Assembly: GCA_030018795.1 (NCBI GenBank) | Contig: JASEHA010000062.1 | Coordinates: 1-9,445, forward strand | Source of the DNA: a bacterium | Lineage (GTDB): Bacteria > UBA9089 > CG2-30-40-21 | DNA length: 9,445 nucleotides | Direction: 5' to 3' | Position numbers and translations under genes: made by a program | Shown: piece after piece, positions 6,001-9,445 of the stretch | Numbering within the stretch: position 1 is the first letter of the stretch | Layout of the letters: every line of letters begins with the position of its first letter | Notes under the pieces: model-generated | What the model saw: the letters and a program-made list of their open reading frames with translations, nothing else | Databases searched by the model: none | Told to the model about the DNA's origin: nothing

Positions 6001-8846
6001 ATAGAATCTATCTCAAAGTCAGCATCACTTACATCCTCTTTTTGTCTTCCAGAGCCATCATAAACCACAGCCTTTATCCTTGCCTGAGTGGTATTAACAT
6101 TAGGCACTGTCCATGAAAAAGGGGAGGATGTCAGGCATATAACAAAGGGTGACGAATAACTCTTCCCACCATCAAGGGAATAAGATAGGGAAACAGAATA
6201 CGAATTAACACTGCCGGTTACCTTCCATGAGATGTTTTGCGTACTGCCACTAATGAAAGACTCACCGCCATCAGGCGAGATAACCTTAATCATCAACTCT
6301 TGCGGCATCTTTTCAGTAGTAAATAAACATGCTTGCGGCTGATTAATGACAGAATTTCCGGCAAGATCCACTGCACCTGTTCCAAGCTTCCATGCATATG
6401 TAGTCTCATAGTCCATATTCTTAAGGTCAATGGTCAGGGTTTTGCTCCCATTGCTCCATGAGCAGCTATTTACCCCTATAGTTGGAGTAATACTGAATGC
6501 CTCTTGCGTCTTTTTGGTATCCATCATCTCACTAAAATTAACAATTATATCAGAGATAACCGGTACATTTGCCGCACCACTTGGTATGGAAATACTTTGT
6601 ATCTCAGGAGGGATAGAATCAATTTTACATAGTTCATTATTAATAGCCTCAATCTGAACACCGCTTGCGTCAACAGCTGCTACCTTGAGTTTAACATCAT
6701 TAAAGTTTCCATACGGCACCTTCCATTGATATGAATTTCCAGTCAGACCCTGTTTAATAGGGAGATATACCTTCCCGCCATCTGTAGAATAATAGAGGTC
6801 AATGAGATAAGGCGGCTTGCCGCCACTCACCTGCCATGTAATAGCATACTCTTCCCCACCAGCAAATGATGTCCCTGACAATGGTGAAAGCAATACAGAC
6901 TGAAATGGTATTGCCTGCTTCTCTGTATAAAACGCACTCTCATATTTTTGAAGCATTGGATTACCATACAAATCTGTTGCCTGTGTTGTTACCACACAAT
7001 TATATAGATTATTATATCCAAGACTCTTCAAATCAATGGTTAATGTCTTGCCATCATTACTCCATTTATATCCATTTATCCCTGGGTCAGGGCTAATAAC
7101 AAATGCCGCCTCAGTATACGAAGGGTTCATTACCTCACTAAAGTTTATGACCATATCTGTATTTACAGGCACATCAGCTAATTTATTTGCCGGAAAAACA
7201 CCAGTAACAAATGGAGGCGTAGAGTCAACGCTGCAACTGGCATCACTTTCATCATACGCATACTCCCCATTTCCATCTATTAGTTCAACCTTTATGCGTA
7301 AGGATTCAGTATCTATCTTAGGCATAATCCATTTATAAGAGGTGCCGCTTATACCAGAAACAATCTTATAGGGATATGTCCGTCCATGATCCGTAGAATA
7401 CCAGAGGGATATAGTATATGGCATCACCCCGCCTGATATTCGCCATGTTATGTCACACTCCTTACTGCCAGCTAAACGCTCTGTACCATTTGGAGAGGTA
7501 AGGATAAGGTAATCACTGGCAATATAGCAATCTGTAGTTACCTTGCCCTTGGGCACCTCTGAGGGATGAGGCACATCAATTATTTGTAAGCCATTGGAAC
7601 CATCCGCAACAAAGGCACATCTACCAGAAAGACAAACCCCATAAGCCTTGCCAGGTGTTTTATAATTAGACACAACAATAGGGTTTTTTACATCTTGAGC
7701 ATTTACTATTTGCAACCCGCTATTTTGTCCATCAGCTAAGTAAACATATCCATCTGAGACATAAATCTTACTGGATATACCTGGCGTAGTACAGCAGCCA
7801 GCCAGTTTAGGGGCAGCCGGATTTGAGATATCAATAATCTGCAAGCCTGAATACTGACCATCAGCTACAAAGGCATAGTTGCCTACCACCTGAACATCAT
7901 AAGCCTTGCCCTTTGTATCATAGGTGCTTACCAGCCTTGGACTGTTAGGATTTGATACATCTATAATCCTCAGCCCATTTATCCCATCTGCCAGATAGGC
8001 ATATTGTCCAGAAACCCAGATACCATAAGCCGTGCCATCTGTACGGCATGTCCCCACAACCTCAGGCTGTTTGGGATTTTGCACATCAATTATTTGCAAC
8101 CCTGAGCGGTAATCAGCTAAATAGGCATATCTTCCTCCCACAAAAACATCATATGCCCAGCCATAGGTATAACAGGTGCCAACAAGGCTGAGATCCTTTG
8201 GATTAGAAACATCAATTATCTGTAAGCCAGAATAGGCATCAGCCACAAAGGCATAGCCATTTTTTACACAGACATCATATGCCCAGCCAGTAGTATTATA
8301 ATTGCTGATTAACAATGGTTTTTTGGAGTTGCTAACATCAAGAACATACAATCCAGAACGAAAGGAGGCAACAAAAGCCACATTATCAACCACAGAAACC
8401 CCATAAGCAACATCATAGGTATCAAAGGTAGAAATCAGGGTTGGCGAGTTATTATTTCCTTGAGAAAACTTGAATCTGCCCAGCTTTGGGTCAATGGCAA
8501 CATTACCAGTCGGGATACTTATATTTGGCCAGCCAGCTGCATTTGAAAGGTCCATGCCTATGATTTTCTTGGGATAAGCGTAATTACTTGAGGCAATATC
8601 GTTACCATCAACATATATCCTCATGCCATCTACTGTTCCGTAACAAGAAGGGATTTCCGCATAACCAATAGAGCTGCTATTCTTTTTCAATATCTGCTGG
8701 TCAGCATTATCTGTAGAAAACTCAAATGTAGCCGGGTTCAAATCACTGGCATCCCCGGCAATTACACCTGTCAATCCTCGGGCATAACCGGTGACAGCGT
8801 TAAAGCAAAGGATAATTGCGATGAATATTGCTGCTACATTTTTCAT
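1..8846 (-). CDS. Giant secreted multidomain protein: LVIVD propeller, tandem SPNGGE/Big_5 Ig-like modules and a beta-helix insert (3' end missing)
   Basis: One frame runs from the ATG at 8846 to the left edge: 2,948 complete codons, no stop, no frameshift. ATG is preferred because AGGTGAGGG lies 5 nt upstream and an in-frame TGA sits at 8874-8876; the only other candidate is a GTG at 8858 with no ribosome site. Order: signal peptide (1-22), N-terminal domain (23-128), seven-repeat LVIVD propeller (about 129-432), modules 1-3 (445-1050), a unique domain (1051-1233), modules 4-8 (1234-2249), and module 9 (2250-2944) carrying a 490-residue insert. Module 10 begins at the edge. Big_5 and SPNGGE-type domains are common in secreted and surface proteins. 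I see no enzyme motif, so adhesion, scaffold or surface-layer-like function is inference. Cysteine is frequent, which fits an oxidising extracytoplasmic location. The protein's end and its anchoring or secretion signal are outside the window. I do not recognise a named gene. Confidence 0.95.
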   Translation of the reverse strand, partial: MKNVAAIFIAIILCFNAVTGYARGLTGVIAGDASDLNPATFEFSTDNADQQILKKNSSSIGYAEIPSCYGTVDGMRIYVDGNDIASSNYAYPKKIIGMDLSNAAGWPNISIPTGNVAIDPKLGRFKFSQGNNNSPTLISTFDTYDVAYGVSVVDNVAFVASFRSGLYVLDVSNSKKPLLISNYNTTGWAYDVCVKNGYAFVADAYSGLQIIDVSNPKDLSLVGTCYTYGWAYDVFVGGRYAYLADYRSGLQIIDVQNPKQPEVVGTCRTDGTAYGIWVSGQYAYLADGINGLRIIDVSNPNSPRLVSTYDTKGKAYDVQVVGNYAFVADGQYSGLQIIDISNPAAPKLAGCCTTPGISSKIYVSDGYVYLADGQNSGLQIVNAQDVKNPIVVSNYKTPGKAYGVCLSGRCAFVADGSNGLQIIDVPHPSEVPKGKVTTDCYIASDYLILTSPNGTERLAGSKECDITWRISGGVMPYTISLWYSTDHGRTYPYKIVSGISGTSYKWIMPKIDTESLRIKVELIDGNGEYAYDESDASCSVDSTPPFVTGVFPANKLADVPVNTDMVINFSEVMNPSYTEAAFVISPDPGINGYKWSNDGKTLTIDLKSLGYNNLYNCVVTTQATDLYGNPMLQKYESAFYTEKQAIPFQSVLLSPLSGTSFAGGEEYAITWQVSGGKPPYLIDLYYSTDGGKVYLPIKQGLTGNSYQWKVPYGNFNDVKLKVAAVDASGVQIEAINNELCKIDSIPPEIQSISIPSGAANVPVISDIIVNFSEMMDTKKTQEAFSITPTIGVNSCSWSNGSKTLTIDLKNMDYETTYAWKLGTGAVDLAGNSVINQPQACLFTTEKMPQELMIKVISPDGGESFISGSTQNISWKVTGSVNSYSVSLSYSLDGGKSYSSPFVICLTSSPFSWTVPNVNTTQARIKAVVYDGSGRQKEDVSDADFEIDSILPVVKSTIPVSGATNTPVSSDIAINFSDNMDALITQSAFSISPNPGILNYTWTNGTTALNVDMNTLVYNTLYTCTVSTEARDTAGNKMASAYTWTFMTEPVPTNNGGSISGNNGPTLQLYIPGSTYGSLTESWVTHEPAFELQVLGSPSPEPVQYIKDVKLYIAIKESEKDLVGAYVKINGVPITFDVYGKPFTPGHGIYPTHYCVYSLPDLMVNAAGEIVHNYNPGESGTSSSAGDIHYLQIEYVGYSFIHFDASGAAVAPDGKIWQRKAPFSHDAEAIIPFRVQVLSPNGSSTTGKGECWAGGSNQSIQWSMSGGTPPYRVSLSYVVGTNAVLIATGSLQSPYAWNVAKIDSTQVKVKVEVYDVAGKTAVDESDNVFEIDSIPPTVVSTTPANGLSNVDVNIGTITVVFSEEMNTQQSQNAFVITPDVGITGYRWSTDKSVLSIGANKLMPNTGYTCVITTQAKDTCAGNQLVSAYKWGFKTKQDISPLSVVLIPQGLKCIAGGNQQYIEWQATGGIAPYQASLYYYFGSWIEISSNASSPYRWSVPMINSESVKVKVVVKDAPGSTCEAISSVFEVDSILPTILSTIPAKDATDVGITTTISIVFSEEMNTTKTQEAFVISPNPGICGYHWSNGSTTLTVELRGTLSYNTLYTCMLSTSARDTCAGNHIEQVYICRFTTEQQHQPFKVCLVSPQGSSTSGRNECLSGGSSYNINWIVAGGIPPYIVELDYTVGSTTYSRIASGDLKPPYIWTVPMFDSIKAQARIVVRDTAGNEISSTSKVFEIDSTPPTVIGVEPANGVTEVDALSDIVIHFSEDMNISDTQNAFSILPHPGVFGYTWSNATKTLTIDVGTLTYNTQYICMLSTGAKDTCAGNHMTSNHVWSFTTQKKEIPLSLELIKPDSNLKCLAGGVEYNIFWSVSGGKMPYETRIFYSLGSGIWTCIKSGQIQSPYTWIVPKADTINARIKVMIIDAAGKEVIDESPVFEIDSTPPTITNVTPANGLTEMDINSDIIIEFSEEMNHLTQDAFSILPHPCVFGFKWSDDGKSLSVDIGTLSYNTNYVCMVSRCAHDTCAGNHMTKNYVWSFDTKKVYQPLQITIISPNGDKCLAGNREYDVIWTASGGSKPYSIDLYYAIGSNTWTLIASGIKQSPYKWLVPQIDSLDVRLKAVVTDEVSAQASDVSDAPFEIDSTPPQIISTQPSDSSLNVATNTSIVVTFNEEMNAAETEKAFMIIPATGIKGYTWNGSHTIMTVSLDNQCYDTQYSCVITNQAKDTCSGNHMLKNYAFSFTTEKKITPLAVSLISPNGEKACIAGSSRWPVKWTVLGGLQPYKADIYYSMDSGNTWIPIASDVGVSPYLWTVPAIDSINVRVKVVICDADKCQAIDISDIDFEVDSMPPYVVNTIPQDGAINVPVSSSGSEHSVDIPDFTIPVCPNPSDYIGCKQGKQVYKGTVVLDGIEFVNGDVTFEGIVRVTGTGAIVAAGNICARDGLTLENAPCANITGIPIGLLAGGNIEISSGGDRMDVINTHVYAKGTIEIKPQYRSKYKLGPQGLLRAAKVHIYVANPGGGSEIAGFGSEGRIYSEGDCNIWALRGKDAYTDLPLNGEVKAYGNIDLSTIDWDVTLAMGAHIQSKKNVWLKVTHRERAFLGKSGRIFAGESIKIYGVGDSCCFVSDNESKIYAKGNIDIWCLSKDTLNGEVFAGGSIDLASNGSDQYINIGALVCAYNGTLKLKVKHRAVMVLKRYAKLCATGDIAITTDGSSCYFTSEDDTVISSKDGNVNIWALAGETLGGIVWAKKNIDLATVDSDKSLVINATVAAEGNIEVKAKYRERVILGKTGKLLARGSIKTCYVLSGDFVTEEGSIIRAGSSTEISSQNSGNLKGSITANCDVKLPIIICCLGVVNGSCTMITINFSEEMNTSETQASFIIHPNPGIVGYRWSNGTSTLKIGMKPFDYNTEYTCIVTTRAKDTCAGNQMLKDYIFSFTTEKKITPLAVSLI
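3..284 (-). other. Module 9, second part: remainder of the split Big_5 domain, and the start of module 10
   Basis: After the insert the Ig-like sequence resumes with CTMITINFSEEMNTSETQ, then SFIIHPNPGIVGYRWSNG, NTEYTC, AKDTCAGNQMLKDYIFSF and TTEKKITPLAVSLI. These are the same landmarks, in the same order, as the second half of every other Big_5 copy. Together with the part at 1755-2099 it rebuilds one complete module. The final residues V-S-L-I are the first residues of a tenth module, so the array continues past the left edge. Confidence 0.85.
285..1754 (-). other. Probable beta-helix domain nested inside the Big_5 domain of module 9 (residues ~2365-2854)
   Basis: This stretch of about 490 residues is unlike the rest of the protein. 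It is built from short alternating strands of the type G-x-I-x-[AI]-x-G-x-[IV]-x-[IVL]. It opens with a polar linker and an N-P-S-D-Y-I-G-C-K segment. FVNGDVTFEGIVRVTGTG and IVAAGNICARDGLTL follow, in the style of polymer-forming or DUF7305-like strands (from memory). Long super-repeats come next, and it closes with GSITANCDVKLPIIICC. Regular glycines with alternating hydrophobics suggest a right-handed parallel beta-helix such as those of adhesins, but this is inferred from sequence style only. Its boundaries are sharp: A-I-N-V-P-V before it and M-I-T-I-N-F-S-E-E-M-N soon after are halves of one Ig domain. Confidence 0.7.
357..1187 (-). repeat. Three ~92-residue super-repeats within the beta-helix segment
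   Basis: Units span 1187-912 (92 aa), 911-630 (94 aa) and 629-357 (91 aa). Shared landmarks in order: [NG]-G-x-V-x-A then [GK]-x-I-D-L (YGNIDLS, GGSIDLA, KKNIDLA); a cluster of basic residues (KVTHRERAFLGKSGRIFA, KVKHRAVMVLKRYAKLCA, KAKYRERVILGKTGKLLA); G-[ED]-[SI]-I-[KA]; and in the first two units D-S-C-C-F or S-S-C-Y-F. An N-I-D-I-W-C-L or N-V-N-I-W-A-L strand closes units 1 and 2, while unit 3 replaces it with SSTEISSQNS. A partial earlier copy is seen upstream (CNIWALRGKDAYTDLP, KPQYRSKYKLGPQG), and a fourth unit begins with LKGSITA. About four strand turns per unit is plausible. Confidence 0.75.
1755..2099 (-). other. Module 9, first part: SPNGGE domain plus first strand of its Big_5 domain
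   Basis: The module opens with VSLISPNGEKACIAG, continues with a Y-Y-S-M-D-S-G-N-T-W strand and YLWTVPAIDSINVRVKV, and reaches FEVDSMPPYVVNTIPQDG, the usual entry to a Big_5 domain. The sequence then reads A-I-N-V-P-V. In every other module this is followed directly by an I-x-[IV]-x-F-[SN]-E-E-M-N strand. Here the Big_5 sequence stops and an unrelated segment begins at 1754. The missing remainder reappears at 3-284. Confidence 0.85.
2086..2139. repeat. 54-bp exact direct repeat, copy B (module 8/module 9 junction)
   Basis: This is the second copy of the sequence at 1-54, at the boundary between modules 8 and 9. Perfect identity over 54 bases between flanks that are clearly diverged suggests a recent exchange or duplication within the array rather than protein-level selection alone. 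Confidence 0.97.
2100..5147 (-). repeat. Ig-like modules 4-8 (residues 1234-2249), homogenised and cysteine-rich
   Basis: Five further SPNGGE plus Big_5 modules start near 5147, 4529, 3932, 3311 and 2702, about 200-207 residues each. Landmarks recur with little change: S-G-G-x-x-P-Y, P-Y-x-W-x-V-x-x-[IFA]-[DN], F-E-[IV]-D-S-x-[PL]-P, F-[SN]-E-[ED]-M-N, A-F-x-I-x-P and N-T-x-Y-x-C. A diagnostic D-T-C-[AS]-G-N replaces the more usual D-[LT]-A-G-N. Each module has a cysteine just before [AS]-G-[GN] at its start and a second pair (Y-x-C, then D-T-C ten residues on). Some segments match almost base for base, for example 2419-2438 with 3628-3647. Rigid tandem Ig rods like this commonly project a functional tip from the cell surface; that role is inferred here. 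Confidence 0.88.
5148..5696 (-). other. Unique inserted domain, resembling a choice-of-anchor extracellular domain (residues 1051-1233)
   Basis: After the Big_5 domain of module 3 (ending W-T-F-M-T-E-P) there is a low-complexity linker (TNNGGSISGNNG). A domain then begins with LQLYIPGSTYGSLTESWVT and continues FELQVLG, KLYIAIKESEKD, VDFT-like and GHGIYPTHYCVYSLPDLMV segments, ending near DGKIWQRKAPFSHDAEA. Nothing else in the window repeats it. From memory it resembles the choice-of-anchor domains of secreted bacterial proteins, where L-Q-L-x-I-x-G...S-W-V-T...F-x-L is typical. In those proteins the domain is usually near an anchoring C-terminus, so an internal position is odd. The alternative is an unrelated beta-sandwich. 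The family call is tentative. Confidence 0.5.
5697..7514 (-). repeat. Ig-like modules 1-3 (residues 445-1050), the most divergent copies
   Basis: Three tandem modules of about 200 residues each. Each starts with an SPNGGE-type domain: [LI]-x-S-P-x-G, then I-[TS]-W, S-G-G-x-x-P-Y, a Y-S-x-D-x-G strand, and Y-x-W-x-[VM]-P. This resembles the Kre9/KNH-like Ig/FN3 fold (PF10342-like, from memory). Each ends with a Big_5/SbsA Ig-like domain (PF13205): D-S-x-P-P, N-x-P-V, I-x-[FI]-N-F-S-x-x-M-[ND], A-F-x-I-x-P, D-x-x-G-N and F-x-T-E. Module starts are near 7514, 6902 and 6299. These copies lack the paired cysteines of later modules: module 1 has only NCVVTTQATDLYGN, module 2 neither cysteine, module 3 only YTCTVSTEARDTAGN. 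They look like the older or less homogenised part of the array. Confidence 0.85.
7551..8462 (-). other. Seven-repeat LVIVD beta-propeller (residues ~129-432)
   Basis: Seven repeats of about 43 residues follow the pattern Y-A-[FY]-[VL]-A-D-x-x-S-G-L-Q-I-I-D-V-S-N-P, separated by A-Y-[DG]-V segments. The cores are VAFVASFRSGLYVLDVSN, YAFVADAYSGLQIIDVSN, YAYLADYRSGLQIIDVQN, YAYLADGINGLRIIDVSN, YAFVADGQYSGLQIIDIS, YVYLADGQNSGLQIVNAQ and CAFVADGSNGLQIIDVPH. This is the LVIVD family (PF08309), found in extracellular bacterial and archaeal proteins and predicted to form a beta-propeller; seven copies make one complete ring. Repeat 6 is the most divergent (NAQDVKNP where others have DVSNP). Such propellers usually serve binding. 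The ligand is unknown. Confidence 0.9.
8463..8780 (-). other. N-terminal domain of unknown function (residues 23-128)
   Basis: This segment of about 106 residues links the signal peptide to the propeller. It contains the stretches GTVDGMRIYVDGNDI and GNVAIDPKLGRFKFSQG. The second (V-A-[IV]-D-P-x-x-G-R-[FI]-x-F) is a motif I have seen in extracellular repeat proteins just before the next domain, but I cannot assign a family with certainty. The hydrophobic/polar alternation suggests a beta-rich fold. No catalytic residues are evident. Confidence 0.55.
8781..8846 (-). other. Sec signal peptide (residues 1-22)
   Basis: The start MKNVAAIFIAIILCFNAV has one lysine, a hydrophobic core (about residues 4-18) and a probable signal peptidase I site after T-G-Y-A at residue 22. 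Cys14 lies inside the core and lacks the L-[AS]-[GA]-C arrangement of a lipobox, so a lipoprotein is unlikely. The protein is therefore predicted to cross the inner membrane by Sec. Nothing here shows whether it also crosses an outer membrane. Confidence 0.88.
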
Positions 8847-8851
8847 GTTTT

Positions 8852-8860
8852 CCCTCACCT
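8852..8860 (-). promoter_or_regulatory. Ribosome binding site of the giant gene
   Basis: On the minus strand AGGTGAGGG ends 5 nt before the ATG at 8846. It contains AGGTGA and GAGGG, close to the Shine-Dalgarno consensus, at workable spacing. It fixes the start codon, helped by the in-frame stop at 8874-8876. Confidence 0.75.
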
Positions 8861-8874
8861 TGTTCAAAATGGCT

Positions 8875-8899
8875 CACGCAAAGACGCTAAGTCTTCGTG
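8875..8899 (-). repeat. Hairpin-forming element just upstream of the start codon, like a common dispersed repeat
   Basis: CACG + AAGAC (8875-8878, 8881-8885) pair with GTCTT + CGTG (8891-8899), leaving a 2-nt bulge and a GCTAA loop. The surrounding text (C-A-C-G-C-A-A-A-G-A-C-G-C on one side, C-T-C-T-G-C-G-C on the other) is like a degenerate short repeat seen between genes in many environmental bacterial genomes (memory only). It lies 28-53 nt before the ATG, so it could influence translation or simply be a passenger. Confidence 0.45.
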
Positions 8900-9029
8900 C
8901 CTCTGCGCAAGATTATGTACCCTAAAAAATCATCATTTGTACCTATACGTACATATCCTGATAATCAAACATTACAGTTGCAAGTCATAACTACTTATCG
9001 TTCTAAGTATTAACAGAATCTTTCCTCAT

Positions 9030-9046
9030 CTGGCATTATTTTTGCT
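9030..9046 (+). promoter_or_regulatory. Second sigma-54 (-24/-12) match, convergent, on the plus strand
   Basis: The plus strand reads CTGGCATTATTTTTGCT: TGGCA and TTGCT are perfect and GG and GC are separated by exactly ten bases. A transcript would start near 9057 and run rightwards, antisense to the leader and promoter of the giant gene. No plus-strand gene follows within the window, so it would serve a gene beyond 9445, make a noncoding or antisense RNA, or be a chance match in A/T-rich DNA. Confidence 0.45.
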
Positions 9047-9071
9047 ATATATCACTACGACAAAGCATCCA

Positions 9072-9101
9072 GGGATAGTTGTGTTTTGATACACCTATCC
9101 C
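9072..9101. other. Stem-loop at the inferred 5' end of the transcript
   Basis: GGGATAG (9072-9078) is perfectly complementary to CTATCCC (9095-9101). Inside, GTGT (9081-9084) pairs with ACAC (9091-9094) around a 6-base loop, with a 2-base bulge. The 11 base pairs sit 8 to 38 nt into the predicted minus-strand mRNA, where a 5' hairpin could protect the message. For a plus-strand transcript it would lie 15-45 nt from the start. It lacks a good U-run, so I do not call it a terminator. Confidence 0.55.
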
Positions 9102-9119
9102 CTTTAATAGTTTAGTGTT

Positions 9120-9136
9120 AGCAATTTTCATACCAG
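9120..9136 (-). promoter_or_regulatory. Sigma-54 (-24/-12) promoter facing the giant gene
   Basis: The minus strand reads CTGGTATGAAAATTGCT. Against the consensus YTGGCACGRNNNTTGCW, the GG and GC are present with exactly ten bases between them, TTGC and the flanking Y, G, R and W match, and only the two C positions of CAC are T. The inferred start is near 9109, giving a leader of about 263 nt to the ATG. Sigma-54 promoters need an enhancer-binding AAA+ activator, and a candidate binding cluster lies upstream at 9257-9291. Confidence 0.65.
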
Positions 9137-9160
9137 CAATAATACAGCTAAGAAATATTA

Positions 9161-9176
9161 CTATGCTAAGGCATAG
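9161..9176. other. Short perfect inverted repeat upstream of the promoter
   Basis: CTATGC and GCATAG flank a TAAG loop: a perfect 6-bp stem ending about 25 bp upstream of the -24 element. It could be an operator half-site pair or a small cruciform. It has no clear assignment and may be chance. Confidence 0.3.
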
Positions 9177-9256
9177 ATATTAATAGCACTTAGTTATGTT
9201 TATCCCCTTGTTTTGCCTCATCTTATGCAATTTTTTACTGCAGGAATACACCATCT

Positions 9257-9291
9257 CATGTCTATTTTTTGGACATAGTTGTCTGGACATG
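9257..9291. promoter_or_regulatory. Candidate enhancer (activator-binding) cluster of TGTC/GACA inverted repeats
   Basis: Two dyads are nested here: TGTC-N9-GACA (9259-9262 and 9272-9275) and TGTC-N2-GACA (9280-9283 and 9286-9289). An outer pair, CATGTC (9257-9262) and GACATG (9286-9291), encloses both. TGGACAT occurs twice, 14 bp apart. The cluster centre is about 165 bp upstream of the inferred sigma-54 start site, within the usual range for sites of NtrC-type activators. Which regulator binds cannot be told from the window. Confidence 0.5.
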
Positions 9292-9320
9292 TTCAATTAT
9301 CATACATATACTCATCACCG

Positions 9321-9333
9321 TCACAATTTGTGA
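9321..9333. promoter_or_regulatory. Perfect 13-bp palindrome, possible operator
   Basis: TCACAATTTGTGA is a perfect palindrome around one central base, lying 212-224 bp upstream of the inferred start site. Its halves resemble CRP half-sites but are in the inverted order and at the wrong spacing for CRP. A dimeric regulator could bind it. No regulator is assigned. Confidence 0.3.
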
Positions 9334-9445
9334 TTATATAAATGGATAAATAAGGTTCTTTAACAAATCGTGTGGGTAAGGTAATGGGTTAGAATCAGAA
9401 AAGAGTTAGAACGCTGATGAATAACTTTTTAGGTTGTGCACGATT

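Larger units (their letters stand above)
8847..9109 (-). promoter_or_regulatory. Inferred ~263-nt 5' leader of the giant gene
   Basis: If transcription begins 12 nt downstream of the sigma-54 element at 9120-9136, the mRNA has a leader of about 263 nt. It would carry a stem-loop near its 5' end (9072-9101), an A/T-rich middle with no open frame of note, a second hairpin (8875-8899) and the ribosome site. No riboswitch class is recognisable. The length is unusual and could allow post-transcriptional control, but that is inference. Confidence 0.4.
9137..9445. other. A/T-rich noncoding region upstream of the promoter
   Basis: No open frame with a plausible start and ribosome site is present on either strand. 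The ATGs at 9342 and 9383 meet stops within a few codons. The one at 9417 is open only because the window ends 9 codons later. No tRNA, rRNA or mobile-element end is recognisable. The region holds the two inverted-repeat sites listed separately. The neighbouring gene on this side is outside the window. Confidence 0.7.

Noticed and set aside
262..7338. Many plus-strand open frames of 60-108 codons
   Set aside because: Most fall in one antisense register of the repetitive gene and recur once per module because the modules repeat. Their translations have no coherent domain, and the opposite strand is continuous coding sequence.
1..8846. Possible frameshift or assembly break within the long repetitive gene
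   Set aside because: Line-by-line translation of the whole span stayed in one frame, with expected module landmarks at every step and no internal stop.
8781..8846. Lipoprotein signal (Cys at residue 14)
   Set aside because: The residues before the Cys are I-I-L, not a lipobox. The Cys is inside the hydrophobic core, and a better signal peptidase I site follows at G-Y-A.
9333..9338. Sigma-70 -10-like hexamer (TATAAT on the minus strand)
   Set aside because: No acceptable -35 hexamer lies 16-18 bp upstream, and the DNA is A/T-rich, so chance matches are expected. The -24/-12 element nearer the gene is much stronger.
9366..9445. 7-bp inverted repeat, AATCGTG at 9366-9372 with CACGATT at the extreme right end
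   Set aside because: Seven bases over an 80-bp span is close to chance, and the right arm is cut by the window end, so an element terminus cannot be shown.
9417..9445. Possible start of a plus-strand gene (ATG at 9417)
   Set aside because: Only nine codons are visible before the window ends, there is no convincing ribosome site, and the residues carry no recognisable signal.

Overview
The window is almost entirely one giant minus-strand gene. It starts with an ATG at 8846 and stays open for 2,948 codons until it runs off the left edge at base 1. I translated the frame end to end and found no stop and no frameshift, so the many short open frames on the plus strand and in other minus frames are shadows of it. 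The organism is most likely a Gram-negative, probably uncultured or metagenome-derived bacterium. This rests on moderate GC (low-to-mid 40s percent by eye), frequent ATA isoleucine codons, sigma-54-type promoter sequences, and secreted-protein domains (LVIVD, SPNGGE-type, Big_5) that I associate with environmental candidate phyla. No gene gives a firm taxonomic placement.

Layout of the protein from N to C terminus (right to left in the window). A Sec signal peptide (residues 1-22) is followed by a roughly 106-residue N-terminal domain and a seven-repeat LVIVD beta-propeller (about 129-432). Then come at least nine tandem modules of about 200 residues. Each pairs an SPNGGE-type Ig/FN3-like domain with a Big_5 (SbsA-type) Ig-like domain. 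The regular array is broken twice. A unique domain of about 180 residues sits between modules 3 and 4 and resembles the extracellular choice-of-anchor class. A repeat-rich, probable beta-helix segment of about 490 residues sits inside the Big_5 domain of module 9, and the Ig fold then resumes. A tenth module is just starting at the window edge.

The right-hand 600 bases (8847-9445) contain no supportable gene but look regulatory. A strong sigma-54 (-24/-12) promoter faces the giant gene at 9120-9136. A TGTC/GACA inverted-repeat cluster lies about 150-180 bp upstream of the inferred start, where an enhancer-binding activator would sit. A stem-loop lies at the 5' end of the inferred transcript, and a second, convergent sigma-54 match lies on the plus strand at 9030-9046. 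The leader is about 260 nt and ends in a Shine-Dalgarno sequence next to the ATG.

Taken together, the window looks like the 5' part of an activator-dependent locus for a surface or extracellular protein of more than 300 kDa. No catalytic domain is visible. An adhesive, scaffold or cell-surface structural role is inferred from the architecture, not shown. The C-terminus, which would reveal the anchoring or secretion route, lies outside the window.
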